This document shows positions 1 to 7,518 of a DNA stretch of 35,455 bases, in pieces. The notes under the pieces are model-generated. The model did no database searches. It was not told the origin of the DNA and saw only the letters and a program-made list of their open reading frames with translations. Position 1 is the stretch's first letter. Each line of letters opens with the position of its first letter. A program made the translations under genes and the position numbers. Source of the stretch: Methylobacter sp. (GTDB taxonomy: Bacteria > Pseudomonadota > Gammaproteobacteria > Methylococcales > Methylomonadaceae); the NCBI GenBank assembly GCA_030653985.1, contig JAURYJ010000019.1, forward strand, positions 1 through 35,455, given 5' to 3'.

Positions 1-144
1 CCTCCTGCATCCGTGCAGTCGTCGGCAACTGCTCCCTGCGTTGCTCTACCTCCTGCATCCGTGCAGTCGTCGGCAACTGCTCCCTGCGTTGCTCTACCTC
101 CTGCATCCGTGCAGTCGTCGGCAACTGCTCCCTGCGCTGCCCTA
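1..144. repeat. 48-bp tandem repeat, three copies at the window edge
   Basis: Copies occupy 1-48, 49-96 and 97-144. The first two are identical and the third differs at two bases near its end. Each begins CCTCCTGCATCC. The unit contains no stop codon in any plus frame, and on the minus strand a single TAG in one frame, so five of six frames are open. The array may continue left of the window. It is followed by the motif CCATCCTTGGAGTCGT (174-189), which also follows the related copy between fabF and acpP. Confidence 0.9.
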
Positions 145-421
145 CATCGCCCTTCCCTGGAGTCGTACCTTTTCCATCCTTGGAGTCGTCGGTATTACCT
201 GTCTCTTTTTTGATCTTTTCCATGAAATCCAGCGCATTACCATCCGGCAAATTCATATCGGAAAGAATTAATAACGGTTCTATTTTCTTATTCAGCAATA
301 ATTCTCTAGCTTCGGCCAGATTGGTAGCCAGCACCACTTCCCAACCGGACTGTCGATAATGACGGGATAACTCGGAACCTAACAGTTTTTCATCTTCAAT
401 AATGAGCAGAGTTTTTATCAT
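1..421 (-). CDS. response regulator, N-terminal part, interrupted by 16-residue repeats (partial)
   Basis: Reading leftward from the ATG at 421-419, the frame stays open for 140 codons to the window edge, so the gene is incomplete here. Residues 1-73 are the first half of a receiver domain: the acidic pair E9/D10 in LLIIEDEKLL and phosphoacceptor D55 in ILSDMNLPDG. After helix 3 (EKIKKE) the expected strand 4 is not seen. Instead comes a polar linker (about 74-94), then tandem 16-residue units EQRREQLPTTARMQEV encoded by the 48-bp DNA repeat, still in frame at the edge. The start overlaps the kinase stop as ATGA, so the two are translationally coupled and are probably cognate partners. Output domain unknown (off the edge). 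The repeat may disrupt the receiver fold or may be tolerated as a surface loop. Confidence 0.8.
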   Translation of the reverse strand, partial: MIKTLLIIEDEKLLGSELSRHYRQSGWEVVLATNLAEARELLLNKKIEPLLILSDMNLPDGNALDFMEKIKKETGNTDDSKDGKGTTPGKGDVGQRREQLPTTARMQEVEQRREQLPTTARMQEVEQRREQLPTTARMQE

Positions 422-1869
422 GATCTATCTCTGATTATGCATTCATTGGGCAACAATATGGATACGCATGCGCCATGAGTCGGTTGATTGCTTAGACGGA
501 TAGTACCACCCACATCTTTTACAAAGCGTTGCACCATTGCCAAGCCTAAGCCGGTACCGCGTTGACGACTGCTACGAAAGGGTCGGATGCCATGCTCCAA
601 CATATCCCGGGAAAAACCGATGCCGTCATCCTGTACGTCGATGCGTAATCCCTGCCTGCTGGTGCGCGCCTTAATATGGATAGTTCCGGAATTACCTTCA
701 AGCGCATCGGCTGCATTCAGGATCAAATTCAACAAGGCTTGCCGTATCCCGCTCTCAGGCAAATGCACCGGCAAGGCGCAAGGAGCTTCAATGTCCAAGT
801 AGATGGATTCGGCAATCTGATAACGGGTCAACGCCACCAAATCCCGAATTAACGTCCTTACATCCAAAGTGGTGGCTTCTTCCGGCGAATGACGGCTCTG
901 ATCGAGCATGTCATTAAGCAGTCTTGCCATCCGTTTTAGTTCTGCATTAATCAAATCCAGCCTTTCCAGTTGGTCTTTGTCATCAATTTCACGGCGTAAA
1001 TTGCTAACCGCCATTTGAACTCCGGCTAGTGGATTTCGTATTTCGTGCGCCAATTCCGCGGCGACTTCTCCTATTGCCGCTAACCGGTCAGCTCTCGCTA
1101 AGCTGTATTGCTGCTCCAATAAGGCTTGCGTGGCTAACCTGACCTCATGTTGCAGTGATTGTGCATGCAAGCGATTGCTATCTTCCAATTCCGCGAGATG
1201 GTTAACCATCTCGTTATAACTGTCAAACACAGGTAACAGCAGCGGATCAAGATGATCGGTGGTAATCGGGGTAAAATTTTCTTCGGTCAAATGCTGCAGC
1301 AACTCCCTCAAATCATTTAACGGATGCAGGATTCTGAAACGAAAAAATAACAGCGCTACAACCAATATTGCCAGAAAAATAGCGAGGGCTATATACAATT
1401 CGGTTTGGGTGCCCCGGCTAATGTCCTCCAATAATTCTTCGCGCTGTAAGGCTTCGTTATCCAGCGTTTCGCTCATCAATTTAAGCGTCGCTAACAGACG
1501 ATTGTGCTGTTCTTGTTTTTGTAATGCGGGCAAATCAGCCAGCATAGTCCGGACCGTTTCCAGACTCGTTCTGGTCGCGGTTGATAAATAGCGATTGTCT
1601 GCCATCAACGCCTCCATCTCATCCAGCGTTTTGGTCAGTGCTTCTGAATGTGAATCCGACGCCGTTTCGGTCAAATATTCAATCAACGATTGCTGTAAGC
1701 CCACTGAAACATTTTGGATGCGGTGCGAATAATTGACATAAGAAAAAACCGTTTCAAAATGATGCACATTCCGCCCGATCATGCCGCCGAGTATGGCGAG
1801 AGCCATCAACAATAAACCCAAGAAGGCCAGGCCACGCAGCTGGGCAGGACGGTAAAAGATTGGTTTCAA
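418..1869 (-). CDS. membrane-bound sensor histidine kinase
   Basis: Predicted 483 aa. It should sense a signal at the cell envelope, autophosphorylate on His and pass the phosphate to the response regulator encoded just downstream. Visible parts: a transmembrane segment at about 13-33, a mostly helical periplasmic region at 34-157, a second transmembrane segment at about 158-177, a HAMP-like linker, then a HisKA domain with the phosphoacceptor at H275 in AAELAHEIRNPLAG. The HATPase_c domain follows, with the N box (LLNLILNAADAL), G1 box (DDGIGF) and G2 box (RGTGLGLAMVQRF). The architecture resembles NtrB/AtoS-like kinases that pair with NtrC-type regulators. The signal cannot be read from the sequence. 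Its TGA overlaps the regulator's ATG. Confidence 0.9.
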   Translation of the reverse strand: MKPIFYRPAQLRGLAFLGLLLMALAILGGMIGRNVHHFETVFSYVNYSHRIQNVSVGLQQSLIEYLTETASDSHSEALTKTLDEMEALMADNRYLSTATRTSLETVRTMLADLPALQKQEQHNRLLATLKLMSETLDNEALQREELLEDISRGTQTELYIALAIFLAILVVALLFFRFRILHPLNDLRELLQHLTEENFTPITTDHLDPLLLPVFDSYNEMVNHLAELEDSNRLHAQSLQHEVRLATQALLEQQYSLARADRLAAIGEVAAELAHEIRNPLAGVQMAVSNLRREIDDKDQLERLDLINAELKRMARLLNDMLDQSRHSPEEATTLDVRTLIRDLVALTRYQIAESIYLDIEAPCALPVHLPESGIRQALLNLILNAADALEGNSGTIHIKARTSRQGLRIDVQDDGIGFSRDMLEHGIRPFRSSRQRGTGLGLAMVQRFVKDVGGTIRLSNQPTHGACVSILLPNECIIRDRS

Positions 1870-2220
1870 TGAACTCTCTTTGGATCGGATTAAAGTTTCT
1901 AATTATCGCATCATCTGTCACGATACGTTCAATCCTATTGACCGGATTGAGAATCAACGGCCCCATAGATTATTTATCAATGAGTTACAGGATAGAATTA
2001 AAAGTTGATAAATAACGCCCCCATAATCAAGTGATGCAGGGGGTTATTGGTGTGGCTGGCGTCATCCAGATACGGGTTAAGATAGCCCGCTTCAGCCCGA
2101 AGCTTTTGCTGAAGGTCCAACCCAGGCACGCAAACGCAAGGTTTTGATCGAAACCGGACTGATGGTGTCTATTGGTTTTTCGCCCTTCGCCTTTTTTTCG
2201 TGCTTTTCGTGGACTAATCG
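1870..2220. other. intergenic region between kinase and truA
   Basis: There is no intact gene here. It holds the leader of the kinase gene (1870 to about 1990), the DUF2490-like remnant (1998-2158), and a low-complexity stretch at 2170-2215 with the CTTTTTTTCGTGCTTTTCGTGG-like motif common in intergenic DNA. No clear terminator for the leftward truA unit was found. Confidence 0.5.
1998..2158 (-). pseudogene. remnant of a DUF2490-like outer-membrane protein C-terminus
   Basis: In minus-strand translation, 2158 to about 2109 reads SGFDQNLAFACLGWTFSKSF. After a one-base loss near 2108 the frame continues as RAEAGYLNPYLDD, then HHLIMGALFINF and a TAA at 2000-1998. The GYLNxY motif and the terminal aromatic F are typical of DUF2490-type beta-barrel proteins. 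Only the last ~50 residues survive and I see no intact start upstream, so this is a decayed fragment. The family call is from memory of its C-terminal pattern. Confidence 0.5.
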
Positions 2221-3024
2221 TTAATCATGCCGCTTGGCATCATCCGGCAATTTATCAAATATCGGATGCTTACCCATGCCGTAATGCTCCGGATAATAAA
2301 CTGCCCCCAAATACAGGCCGTCAGGCGGTGCAGTCACTCCACCCAGCTTGCGGCTTTTAACCTCAAGCAGCTCCAGAGTCCAGTTTATCTGCTGCTTTCC
2401 TGCCCCTATGTCCATCAATACTCCGGCAATATTTCTGACCATGTGATGCAAAAAAGCATTGGCGGAAATATCAATAATGACCTTGTCATCTTCCCGATAA
2501 ACATCAATAAAATACATCTGCCGACAAGGACTTTTCGACTGACAACCTTGCGCCCTGAACGAAGAAAAATCATGCTTGCCGATCAGATGTTGCGCCGCCC
2601 GGTGCATTTTATCGACATCCAGCGGGTTATGATGCCAAGTCACCTGCTTGCGCAATAATGCCGATTTTATCGGCCGATTAAGAATAACATAGCGATAAAA
2701 ACGGGCAATGGCGCTGTATCTGGCATGAAAATCGCCTACGGCCTGCTTTACCCAGGTAATTCTGACATCATCCGGCAAATTACTGTTGCCGCCCAACATC
2801 CAGGCATGAAGATCGCGCTCTATTTTTGGCTCAAAATGCACCACCTGCTCAAGCGCATGTACACCGGTATCGGTTCTTCCCGCACACTGTACGGTGACCT
2901 TATGATTAGCAACTCTCGACAAGGCCTGTTCAAGCACCTGCTGAACACTGCGCTGATTCGTTTGCCACTGCCAACCGCAAAAACCGCTGCCGTCATATTC
3001 AATACCTAGAATGATGCGTGTCAT
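2221..3024 (-). CDS. truA: tRNA pseudouridine(38-40) synthase TruA
   Basis: Predicted 267 aa from the ATG at 3024, preceded by AGAGG at good spacing; an in-frame start at 3045 would add seven residues and has no better signal. TruA isomerises uridines 38-40 in the anticodon arm of many tRNAs. The catalytic aspartate lies in CAGRTDTGVHALEQVVHF, the family signature; MTRIILGIEYDGSGFCGWQWQ at the start and HHMVRNIAGVL near the C-terminus are also characteristic. Length is normal for the family. It is followed by noncoding DNA and preceded by a YkuD-type gene on the same strand. Confidence 0.96.
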   Translation of the reverse strand: MTRIILGIEYDGSGFCGWQWQTNQRSVQQVLEQALSRVANHKVTVQCAGRTDTGVHALEQVVHFEPKIERDLHAWMLGGNSNLPDDVRITWVKQAVGDFHARYSAIARFYRYVILNRPIKSALLRKQVTWHHNPLDVDKMHRAAQHLIGKHDFSSFRAQGCQSKSPCRQMYFIDVYREDDKVIIDISANAFLHHMVRNIAGVLMDIGAGKQQINWTLELLEVKSRKLGGVTAPPDGLYLGAVYYPEHYGMGKHPIFDKLPDDAKRHD

Positions 3025-3072
3025 GTAGGCCTCTTTTCGACACAATCAAACTTTACCTTGACTGAAAAACGA

Positions 3073-3579
3073 TTATTCATGAATGTAAACCTTAACTCCA
3101 ACTTCTACCCGATTAAACAAATCCCATACATCGGCATTTTTCATCCGAATACAGCCGTGCGATTCAGGGCTGCCGTGCATCAGTTGATCAGGACACCCAT
3201 GTATATAAATATACCGCCAGGTCGTATCGACTTTGCCGTAACGATTTTTATGCGGTTCCAGTCCACCCAGCCACAAAATCCGGGTTAATATCCAGTCTCG
3301 TTGCGGATATTGCCTACCCAGGTCAGCGCTGTATATTTCACCGGTCGCCCGTCTGCCGACAAAAACCGAGTTTAACCGCTGACCCGCGCCAATTTTAGCT
3401 CTGATTTTATGCCAGCCGGTGGGCGTACACTCGCTGCCCATGAGTTCGCCCGTGCCTTTTTTGGCCGTGGAAACCGGATAAACCTGCACCGGACTGCCAT
3501 CCGTATAGATAGTCAACTGCTGGCTGACGATACCAATATCCAGATAATTTTGTACTTTTCCTGTCTCATCATTTTTCAT
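3073..3579 (-). CDS. L,D-transpeptidase (YkuD domain) family protein
   Basis: Predicted 168 aa, essentially a single YkuD catalytic domain. The active-site motif is present as IHG (about 126) ... SHGCIRM (about 139-145), with the nucleophilic Cys and the upstream His. Such enzymes cross-link peptidoglycan or attach lipoproteins to it through meso-diaminopimelate. Here no signal peptide or lipobox is visible (the protein starts MKNDETGKVQNYLDIG), so either the true start is elsewhere, export is non-classical, or it acts on cytoplasmic substrates. It belongs to the short ErfK/YbiS/YcfS/YnhG-type group. It may be cotranscribed with tatD upstream and truA downstream. Confidence 0.85.
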   Translation of the reverse strand: MKNDETGKVQNYLDIGIVSQQLTIYTDGSPVQVYPVSTAKKGTGELMGSECTPTGWHKIRAKIGAGQRLNSVFVGRRATGEIYSADLGRQYPQRDWILTRILWLGGLEPHKNRYGKVDTTWRYIYIHGCPDQLMHGSPESHGCIRMKNADVWDLFNRVEVGVKVYIHE

Positions 3580-3617
3580 AAGCGCTGAAACAACAACCCC
3601 TTACAACAATTTATGGT

Positions 3618-4391
3618 TTAGGCGAACTTGAATAACCGATAAAAATTTTCAGTCGATGACTCTGCGATTTTATTGATCGTCGTGCCGCGCAATTCTGCCA
3701 CGTGTTCGGCAACATAGCGTACGTAGGTTGGATAGTTGGGTCTGCCGCGGAAGGGTACGGGAGCCAGATAGGGCGAATCGGTTTCGATAAGGAAGCGGTC
3801 GGCGGGTACTTTTTTGGCAACCGCTTTGATTTCCTTGGCGCTGTTAAAGGTGACTATACCGGAAAAGGAAATATAGAAATTCAAATCCAAGGCTTTTTTG
3901 GCAAACTCCCAGTCTTCGGTAAAACAATGGATAACCCCCCCGACTTCACCAGCGCCCTCTTCTTCCAGGATACGCAGGGTATCGTCTTTAGCTTCTCGGG
4001 TGTGGATAATCAACGGTTTATGCAACGCTTTTGCGGCATTAATATGGTTTCTGAAGCGTTGGCGCTGCCAATCTACATCGCCTTCACTACGAAAATAATC
4101 CAAACCGGTTTCACCTATGCCGATGACTTTATCGGGGCGCCCTAAAGCAATAAGCTCTTCGACACTGGGGTCTTGGCCATCCTGAATATTGGGATGCACC
4201 CCTACGGTCACGGATATTTGCGCATAAGCAGACACCAAAGCCAGCATTGCCGGATAGGCTTCCAAATCTATCGCAATACATAACAGGTGTTCAATTTGGC
4301 TGTTTTCCGCTTCGCGCATAAAACAGGCAAAATCATTTTGATAGGGTGCCAGATCGATACGATCCAGGTGACAATGGGAATCTATTAACAT
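3618..4391 (-). CDS. tatD: TatD family metal-dependent hydrolase
   Basis: Predicted 257 aa from the ATG giving MLIDSHCHLDRIDL; an in-frame start 11 codons upstream is less likely because the family begins right at the metal-binding strand. TatD-type TIM-barrel enzymes act as Mg-dependent 3'-5' exonucleases/DNases in DNA repair and quality control. Metal ligands visible: HCH near the N-terminus, E in GIGETGLDYF, H in PLIIHTREA, H in VIHCFTEDW, and D in LIETDSPYLAPVPFRG. Located after pilZ in the tmk-holB-pilZ-tatD order, so this is probably the YcfH-type paralogue. No strong ribosome-binding site is visible. Confidence 0.92.
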   Translation of the reverse strand: MLIDSHCHLDRIDLAPYQNDFACFMREAENSQIEHLLCIAIDLEAYPAMLALVSAYAQISVTVGVHPNIQDGQDPSVEELIALGRPDKVIGIGETGLDYFRSEGDVDWQRQRFRNHINAAKALHKPLIIHTREAKDDTLRILEEEGAGEVGGVIHCFTEDWEFAKKALDLNFYISFSGIVTFNSAKEIKAVAKKVPADRFLIETDSPYLAPVPFRGRPNYPTYVRYVAEHVAELRGTTINKIAESSTENFYRLFKFA

Positions 4392-4422
4392 AAAAGTTTT
4401 TATAAAAGCAGGCAAAAGGCAC

Positions 4423-4470
4423 AAGGCTAAGGGCGAAAAAACCTGAGCATCAACGTCTGCCCTTAGCCTT
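4423..4470. repeat. 12-bp inverted repeat between pilZ and tatD
   Basis: AAGGCTAAGGGC at 4423-4434 is perfectly complementary to GCCCTTAGCCTT at 4459-4470, with a 24-nt loop. The 3' side on the minus strand lacks a U-run, so it is not a classical terminator. It could be an RNA processing or stability stem in the pilZ-tatD transcript, or a mobile REP-like repeat. Confidence 0.6.
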
Positions 4471-4486
4471 TCGCCGTTGGTCTTAT

Positions 4487-4837
4487 TTACATAGTATGGG
4501 TCGAACGGTCATTTTCTAAAGAACCGGCCAGATAGTTTTCAATTTTGTTGCGGGCTAGTCCGCCGTCCTGATCGCTAAATTGTACGCCGACGCCGCTGGC
4601 TCTATAGCCTTCTGAGCCAGGAGGCGTTATCCAGATTATTTTACCAGCTATCGGCAGCCGTTCGGCTTCATCCATTAAATTGAGCAACATAAAGACTTCC
4701 TGCCCCATTTCATATTCACGGTTGGTGGGGATAAACAGCCCGCCGTTGGTGACAAAAGGCATGTAGGCTGCGTACAACGCGTTTTTATCTTTAATGGAAA
4801 GGGACAATATGCCTTGCCCTGGCGCTGCATCTGCCAT
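4487..4837 (-). CDS. pilZ: PilZ-domain protein, type IV pilus assembly PilZ
   Basis: Predicted 116 aa, a single PilZ domain. Its position directly after holB (one base between the holB TGA and this ATG) matches the original pilZ locus of Pseudomonas, where the protein is needed for type IV pilus biogenesis and does not bind cyclic di-GMP. Consistently, the RxxxR ... D/NxSxxG ligand motif of c-di-GMP binders is not seen; the N-terminal half reads LSLSIKDKNALYAAYMPFVTNGGLFIP. The C-terminal part (GIKIIWITPPG-like strand, then VGVQFSDQDGG) fits the PilZ barrel. Likely translated from the holB transcript. Confidence 0.88.
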   Translation of the reverse strand: MADAAPGQGILSLSIKDKNALYAAYMPFVTNGGLFIPTNREYEMGQEVFMLLNLMDEAERLPIAGKIIWITPPGSEGYRASGVGVQFSDQDGGLARNKIENYLAGSLENDRSTHTM

Positions 4838-4838
4838 G

Positions 4839-5846
4839 TCATTTGCTCCGGTTAAGTTCGTGCCATTGGATTAAAATTTCTTCAAACAATAACTGCTTGT
4901 TTATTTGAGTATCCAGTCGCTGCCGATCTGACAATAATAAATCATACAATTTATAAAGCCCTTTTAATTCTAGTCTCCGTGACAGTTCCTGCAATGGCTT
5001 ATTCAAATCTGGATTATATAAATTTGCAACCTGAGCTTGGTAAAAACACTTAATCAAATCGATAACCCAGGATGTCATCCAGAATATTAACGGCGATGCC
5101 GGTAGCTTGTGCCAATCTTCGGCGATAATAACCGGAGATTTAAGCTGTTTCGCTATCGCCATCCAGGCATCGAAACATTCATTACGCAAGGTCAATGTTT
5201 GATCATTGGCATATTCCAGTGCCAGTAAAGGCGCTCCCTGCGCTAAAGAGACGTTGAGCGGCAACATCTTATTAGTCGCCGCATCACATCGCAATATTTC
5301 TGCCAGCCACTTAACCACGACTTCCTTATCCGGTGTGGCTAGCGCTAGTTTCTGACAACGACTGATTATAGTTGCAGGCAATTTAGCCGGTTTTTCGGTA
5401 ATCAATATAATACTGGTGCGTTCGGTAGGCTCTTCAAGGCATTTCAAGAAGGCATTAGCCGCTGCATTATTCATCTTGTCGGCAGGATTGACAATAACAA
5501 CACGTTGAGTCTCAAACTGGGGTTTTAAGGTTAAGCGGCTAATCAGGCTACGTATCTGCCCGATACCAATGCCTTTACCCGGTTCCTCGGGCTGTATCTG
5601 GATAAAATCGGGATGTGTATCCGCATTAACCAGCAAACAGCTACTGCAATGCCCGCAAGCCGTACCGCTGGTCTGCGGTGTTGCACAAAGCAGGGCAGCG
5701 GCGAACTGATGCGCTAATTGCTGTTTGCCTAAGCCTTTATTGCCGGTAATGAGTAAAGCCTGAGGAATACGTTTTTGCGCGATATAACTGCACAGATGCT
5801 CCCATTGATGCTGTTGCCAGGGTAATAACGGGTTCGGCAACGTCAT
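4839..5846 (-). CDS. holB: DNA polymerase III subunit delta prime
   Basis: Predicted 335 aa from the ATG at 5846, which overlaps the tmk stop as ATGA (MTLPNPLLPWQQHQWE); an in-frame start 11 codons upstream lies inside tmk. HolB is the delta-prime subunit of the clamp-loader complex that loads the beta clamp at replication forks. Visible: a degenerate P-loop (TGNKGLGKQQLA), a zinc module of four cysteines (CATPQTSGTACGHCSSC), and the SRC sensor motif in TIISRCQKLALA. The length is normal. Part of the tmk-holB-pilZ coupled string. Confidence 0.94.
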   Translation of the reverse strand: MTLPNPLLPWQQHQWEHLCSYIAQKRIPQALLITGNKGLGKQQLAHQFAAALLCATPQTSGTACGHCSSCLLVNADTHPDFIQIQPEEPGKGIGIGQIRSLISRLTLKPQFETQRVVIVNPADKMNNAAANAFLKCLEEPTERTSIILITEKPAKLPATIISRCQKLALATPDKEVVVKWLAEILRCDAATNKMLPLNVSLAQGAPLLALEYANDQTLTLRNECFDAWMAIAKQLKSPVIIAEDWHKLPASPLIFWMTSWVIDLIKCFYQAQVANLYNPDLNKPLQELSRRLELKGLYKLYDLLLSDRQRLDTQINKQLLFEEILIQWHELNRSK

Positions 5847-6514
5847 TTTGCGCTGCCGTGCCTGGGGGAAGTCGGACAATTCAAGGTGTACAACCCGAGC
5901 AAAATACGAATGACATCAGTAATGGCTCTTTGCACATCGGCTAACGGTTGATTGGCTTTTATCAGTTTGATGCGCTCCGGGTACAGTTCAGCCTGCAATA
6001 AATAAGCGCGCCTAACGTTTTCAAAAAAACTGATTTTTTCTGACTCAAAACGATCAAAAGCACCGCGTTTTCTGACTCGCTCTATACCTATGTCAACCGG
6101 CGCATCCAATAACAGGGTTAAATCAGGCCTTAATGTGCCGAGCACCAGATTTTCCAGCCACTGTATGGTGCTGATTTTCATGTTCCGGCCTCCGCCCTGA
6201 TAGGCGTAGGTGGCATCGATAAATCGATCGCAAAGCACCCATTTTCCATGGGCCAAAGCTGGCTCAATCACATGCTTTATATGTTGGGCTCTTGCCGCAA
6301 ACATCAGCAATAATTCGGCCTGTTCTGAAATGGCTTCGCTGTCGTTATCCAGCAATAATTGACGTATTTTTTCGGCCAACTCGGTGCCGCCGGGTTCACG
6401 CGTCACCACAACAGAAATATCATGTTGCTGTAAGTAATCTTTTATAAAAGCCATATTGGTGGTTTTGCCTACCCCCTCCCCGCCTTCCAGAGTAATAAAC
6501 TTGCCTCGGATCAT
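5843..6514 (-). CDS. tmk: thymidylate kinase
   Basis: Predicted 223 aa. It phosphorylates dTMP to dTDP with ATP, an essential step in dTTP synthesis. P-loop ITLEGGEGVGKTTN at about 7-20; the DR motif VVTREPGGTELAEKIR; the catalytic/LID regions DRFIDATYAYQGGGR and RGAFDRFE are all present. Its ATG overlaps the mltG stop as ATGA (6514-6511) and its own stop overlaps the holB start, so all three are coupled. The residues after about 205 (LYTLNCPTSPRHGSAK) look like a run-on tail. Confidence 0.96.
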   Translation of the reverse strand: MIRGKFITLEGGEGVGKTTNMAFIKDYLQQHDISVVVTREPGGTELAEKIRQLLLDNDSEAISEQAELLLMFAARAQHIKHVIEPALAHGKWVLCDRFIDATYAYQGGGRNMKISTIQWLENLVLGTLRPDLTLLLDAPVDIGIERVRKRGAFDRFESEKISFFENVRRAYLLQAELYPERIKLIKANQPLADVQRAITDVIRILLGLYTLNCPTSPRHGSAK

Positions 6515-7518
6515 TTCTTGTTCCTTTGAAATTTATCAACGGCAGAGTTGTGGTCTTTTAACGTTGCTGAAAACACATGCGTACCGTCACCACGAGCGAC
6601 AAAATAAAGGCTGTCGCCCTTCGCAGGATGCAAGACCGCATGAAGTGCATCACGCCCGGGCATCGCAATCGGCGTTGGCGGTAAACCGCTAATAACATAA
6701 GTATTGTAAGGTGTAGCTGTGGTTAGATCTTTAGATTTAATGTTGCCTTGATAACTTTCGCCCATCCCGTAAATGACGGTAGGATCGGTTTGCAACAACA
6801 TATTCTGTTCCAGTCTACGGATAAATACACCCGCGATTAAGGATCTTTCAGCGGCGACTCCGGTTTCCTTTTCTACAATCGAAGCAAGAGTCAGGGCTTC
6901 ATAAGGCGTTTTAAACGGTAGATTTTCTTCTTTATTCAGCCACTCTTGCTGCAATACCTGCTGCATTTTATCGTAGGCTCGTTTTAATACAGATACATCG
7001 GGCGTATGTTTTTCGAAAAAATAAGTATCGGGAAAAATCAAGCCTTCAGGCGATGCAGGAGCCGTCGCTTCTGACTCAAGTTTGCTCATGATGCTTTTAA
7101 AATCAACACTACTTAAGGTGTGCTCGATATGAGGATTTTTCTCAATTTCGAGCAGAATTTCCTTAAAACCCCAACCTTCAGGAAAGGTAATGGTGTGCTG
7201 TTTGGTTTTCCCCTGAACGAATAAGGCTAATATTTCAGGCAAAGTTAGCCCCGAAGTTAGCTCATATTCCCCTGTTTTCAGTTTTTTGAGTGCATTTTCC
7301 TGCAAGGCAACGACTTTAAACCAAAAAGATTTAACCGCTATTTTTTGGGTGATAAGCTTGTCGATAATCCGGTTAAGCGAGTCGCCTTTTTCAATTTCTA
7401 TATAAACCGTTTCGCCAACCAGCACCGGTTTAGTTAACGCACTCTGGTAGTCTATCCATAGCCACCCGCCTACAAAACTTAAAATCAGCAAGACAAAGCC
7501 AATGATTTTATTGTTCAT
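6511..7518 (-). CDS. mltG: endolytic peptidoglycan transglycosylase MltG (YceG-like)
   Basis: Predicted 335 aa. MltG is an inner-membrane enzyme that cleaves nascent glycan strands and so sets glycan length. A single N-terminal transmembrane segment is at about 5-24 (IIGFVLLILSFVGGWLWIDY), then a LysM-like region and the catalytic YceG domain. The catalytic glutamate is in SIVEKETGVAAERSLIAGVF, followed by LQTDPTVIYG and the family's YNTYVISGLPPTPIAMPG. It overlaps the 3' end of pabC by 11 bases. pabC-mltG-tmk is the usual arrangement in this operon. Confidence 0.95.
   Translation of the reverse strand: MNNKIIGFVLLILSFVGGWLWIDYQSALTKPVLVGETVYIEIEKGDSLNRIIDKLITQKIAVKSFWFKVVALQENALKKLKTGEYELTSGLTLPEILALFVQGKTKQHTITFPEGWGFKEILLEIEKNPHIEHTLSSVDFKSIMSKLESEATAPASPEGLIFPDTYFFEKHTPDVSVLKRAYDKMQQVLQQEWLNKEENLPFKTPYEALTLASIVEKETGVAAERSLIAGVFIRRLEQNMLLQTDPTVIYGMGESYQGNIKSKDLTTATPYNTYVISGLPPTPIAMPGRDALHAVLHPAKGDSLYFVARGDGTHVFSATLKDHNSAVDKFQRNKK

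Noticed and set aside
1..144. CRISPR-like array
   Set aside because: The 48-bp units are directly adjacent with no unique spacers, so it is a plain tandem repeat.
13..271. Two plus-strand open frames through the repeats
   Set aside because: They are open only because the repeat lacks stop codons in these frames; no ribosome-binding site, and the minus frame has a real receiver domain.
1754..1966. 70-codon minus-strand frame over the kinase start
   Set aside because: It is a shadow of the kinase N-terminus with no family features.
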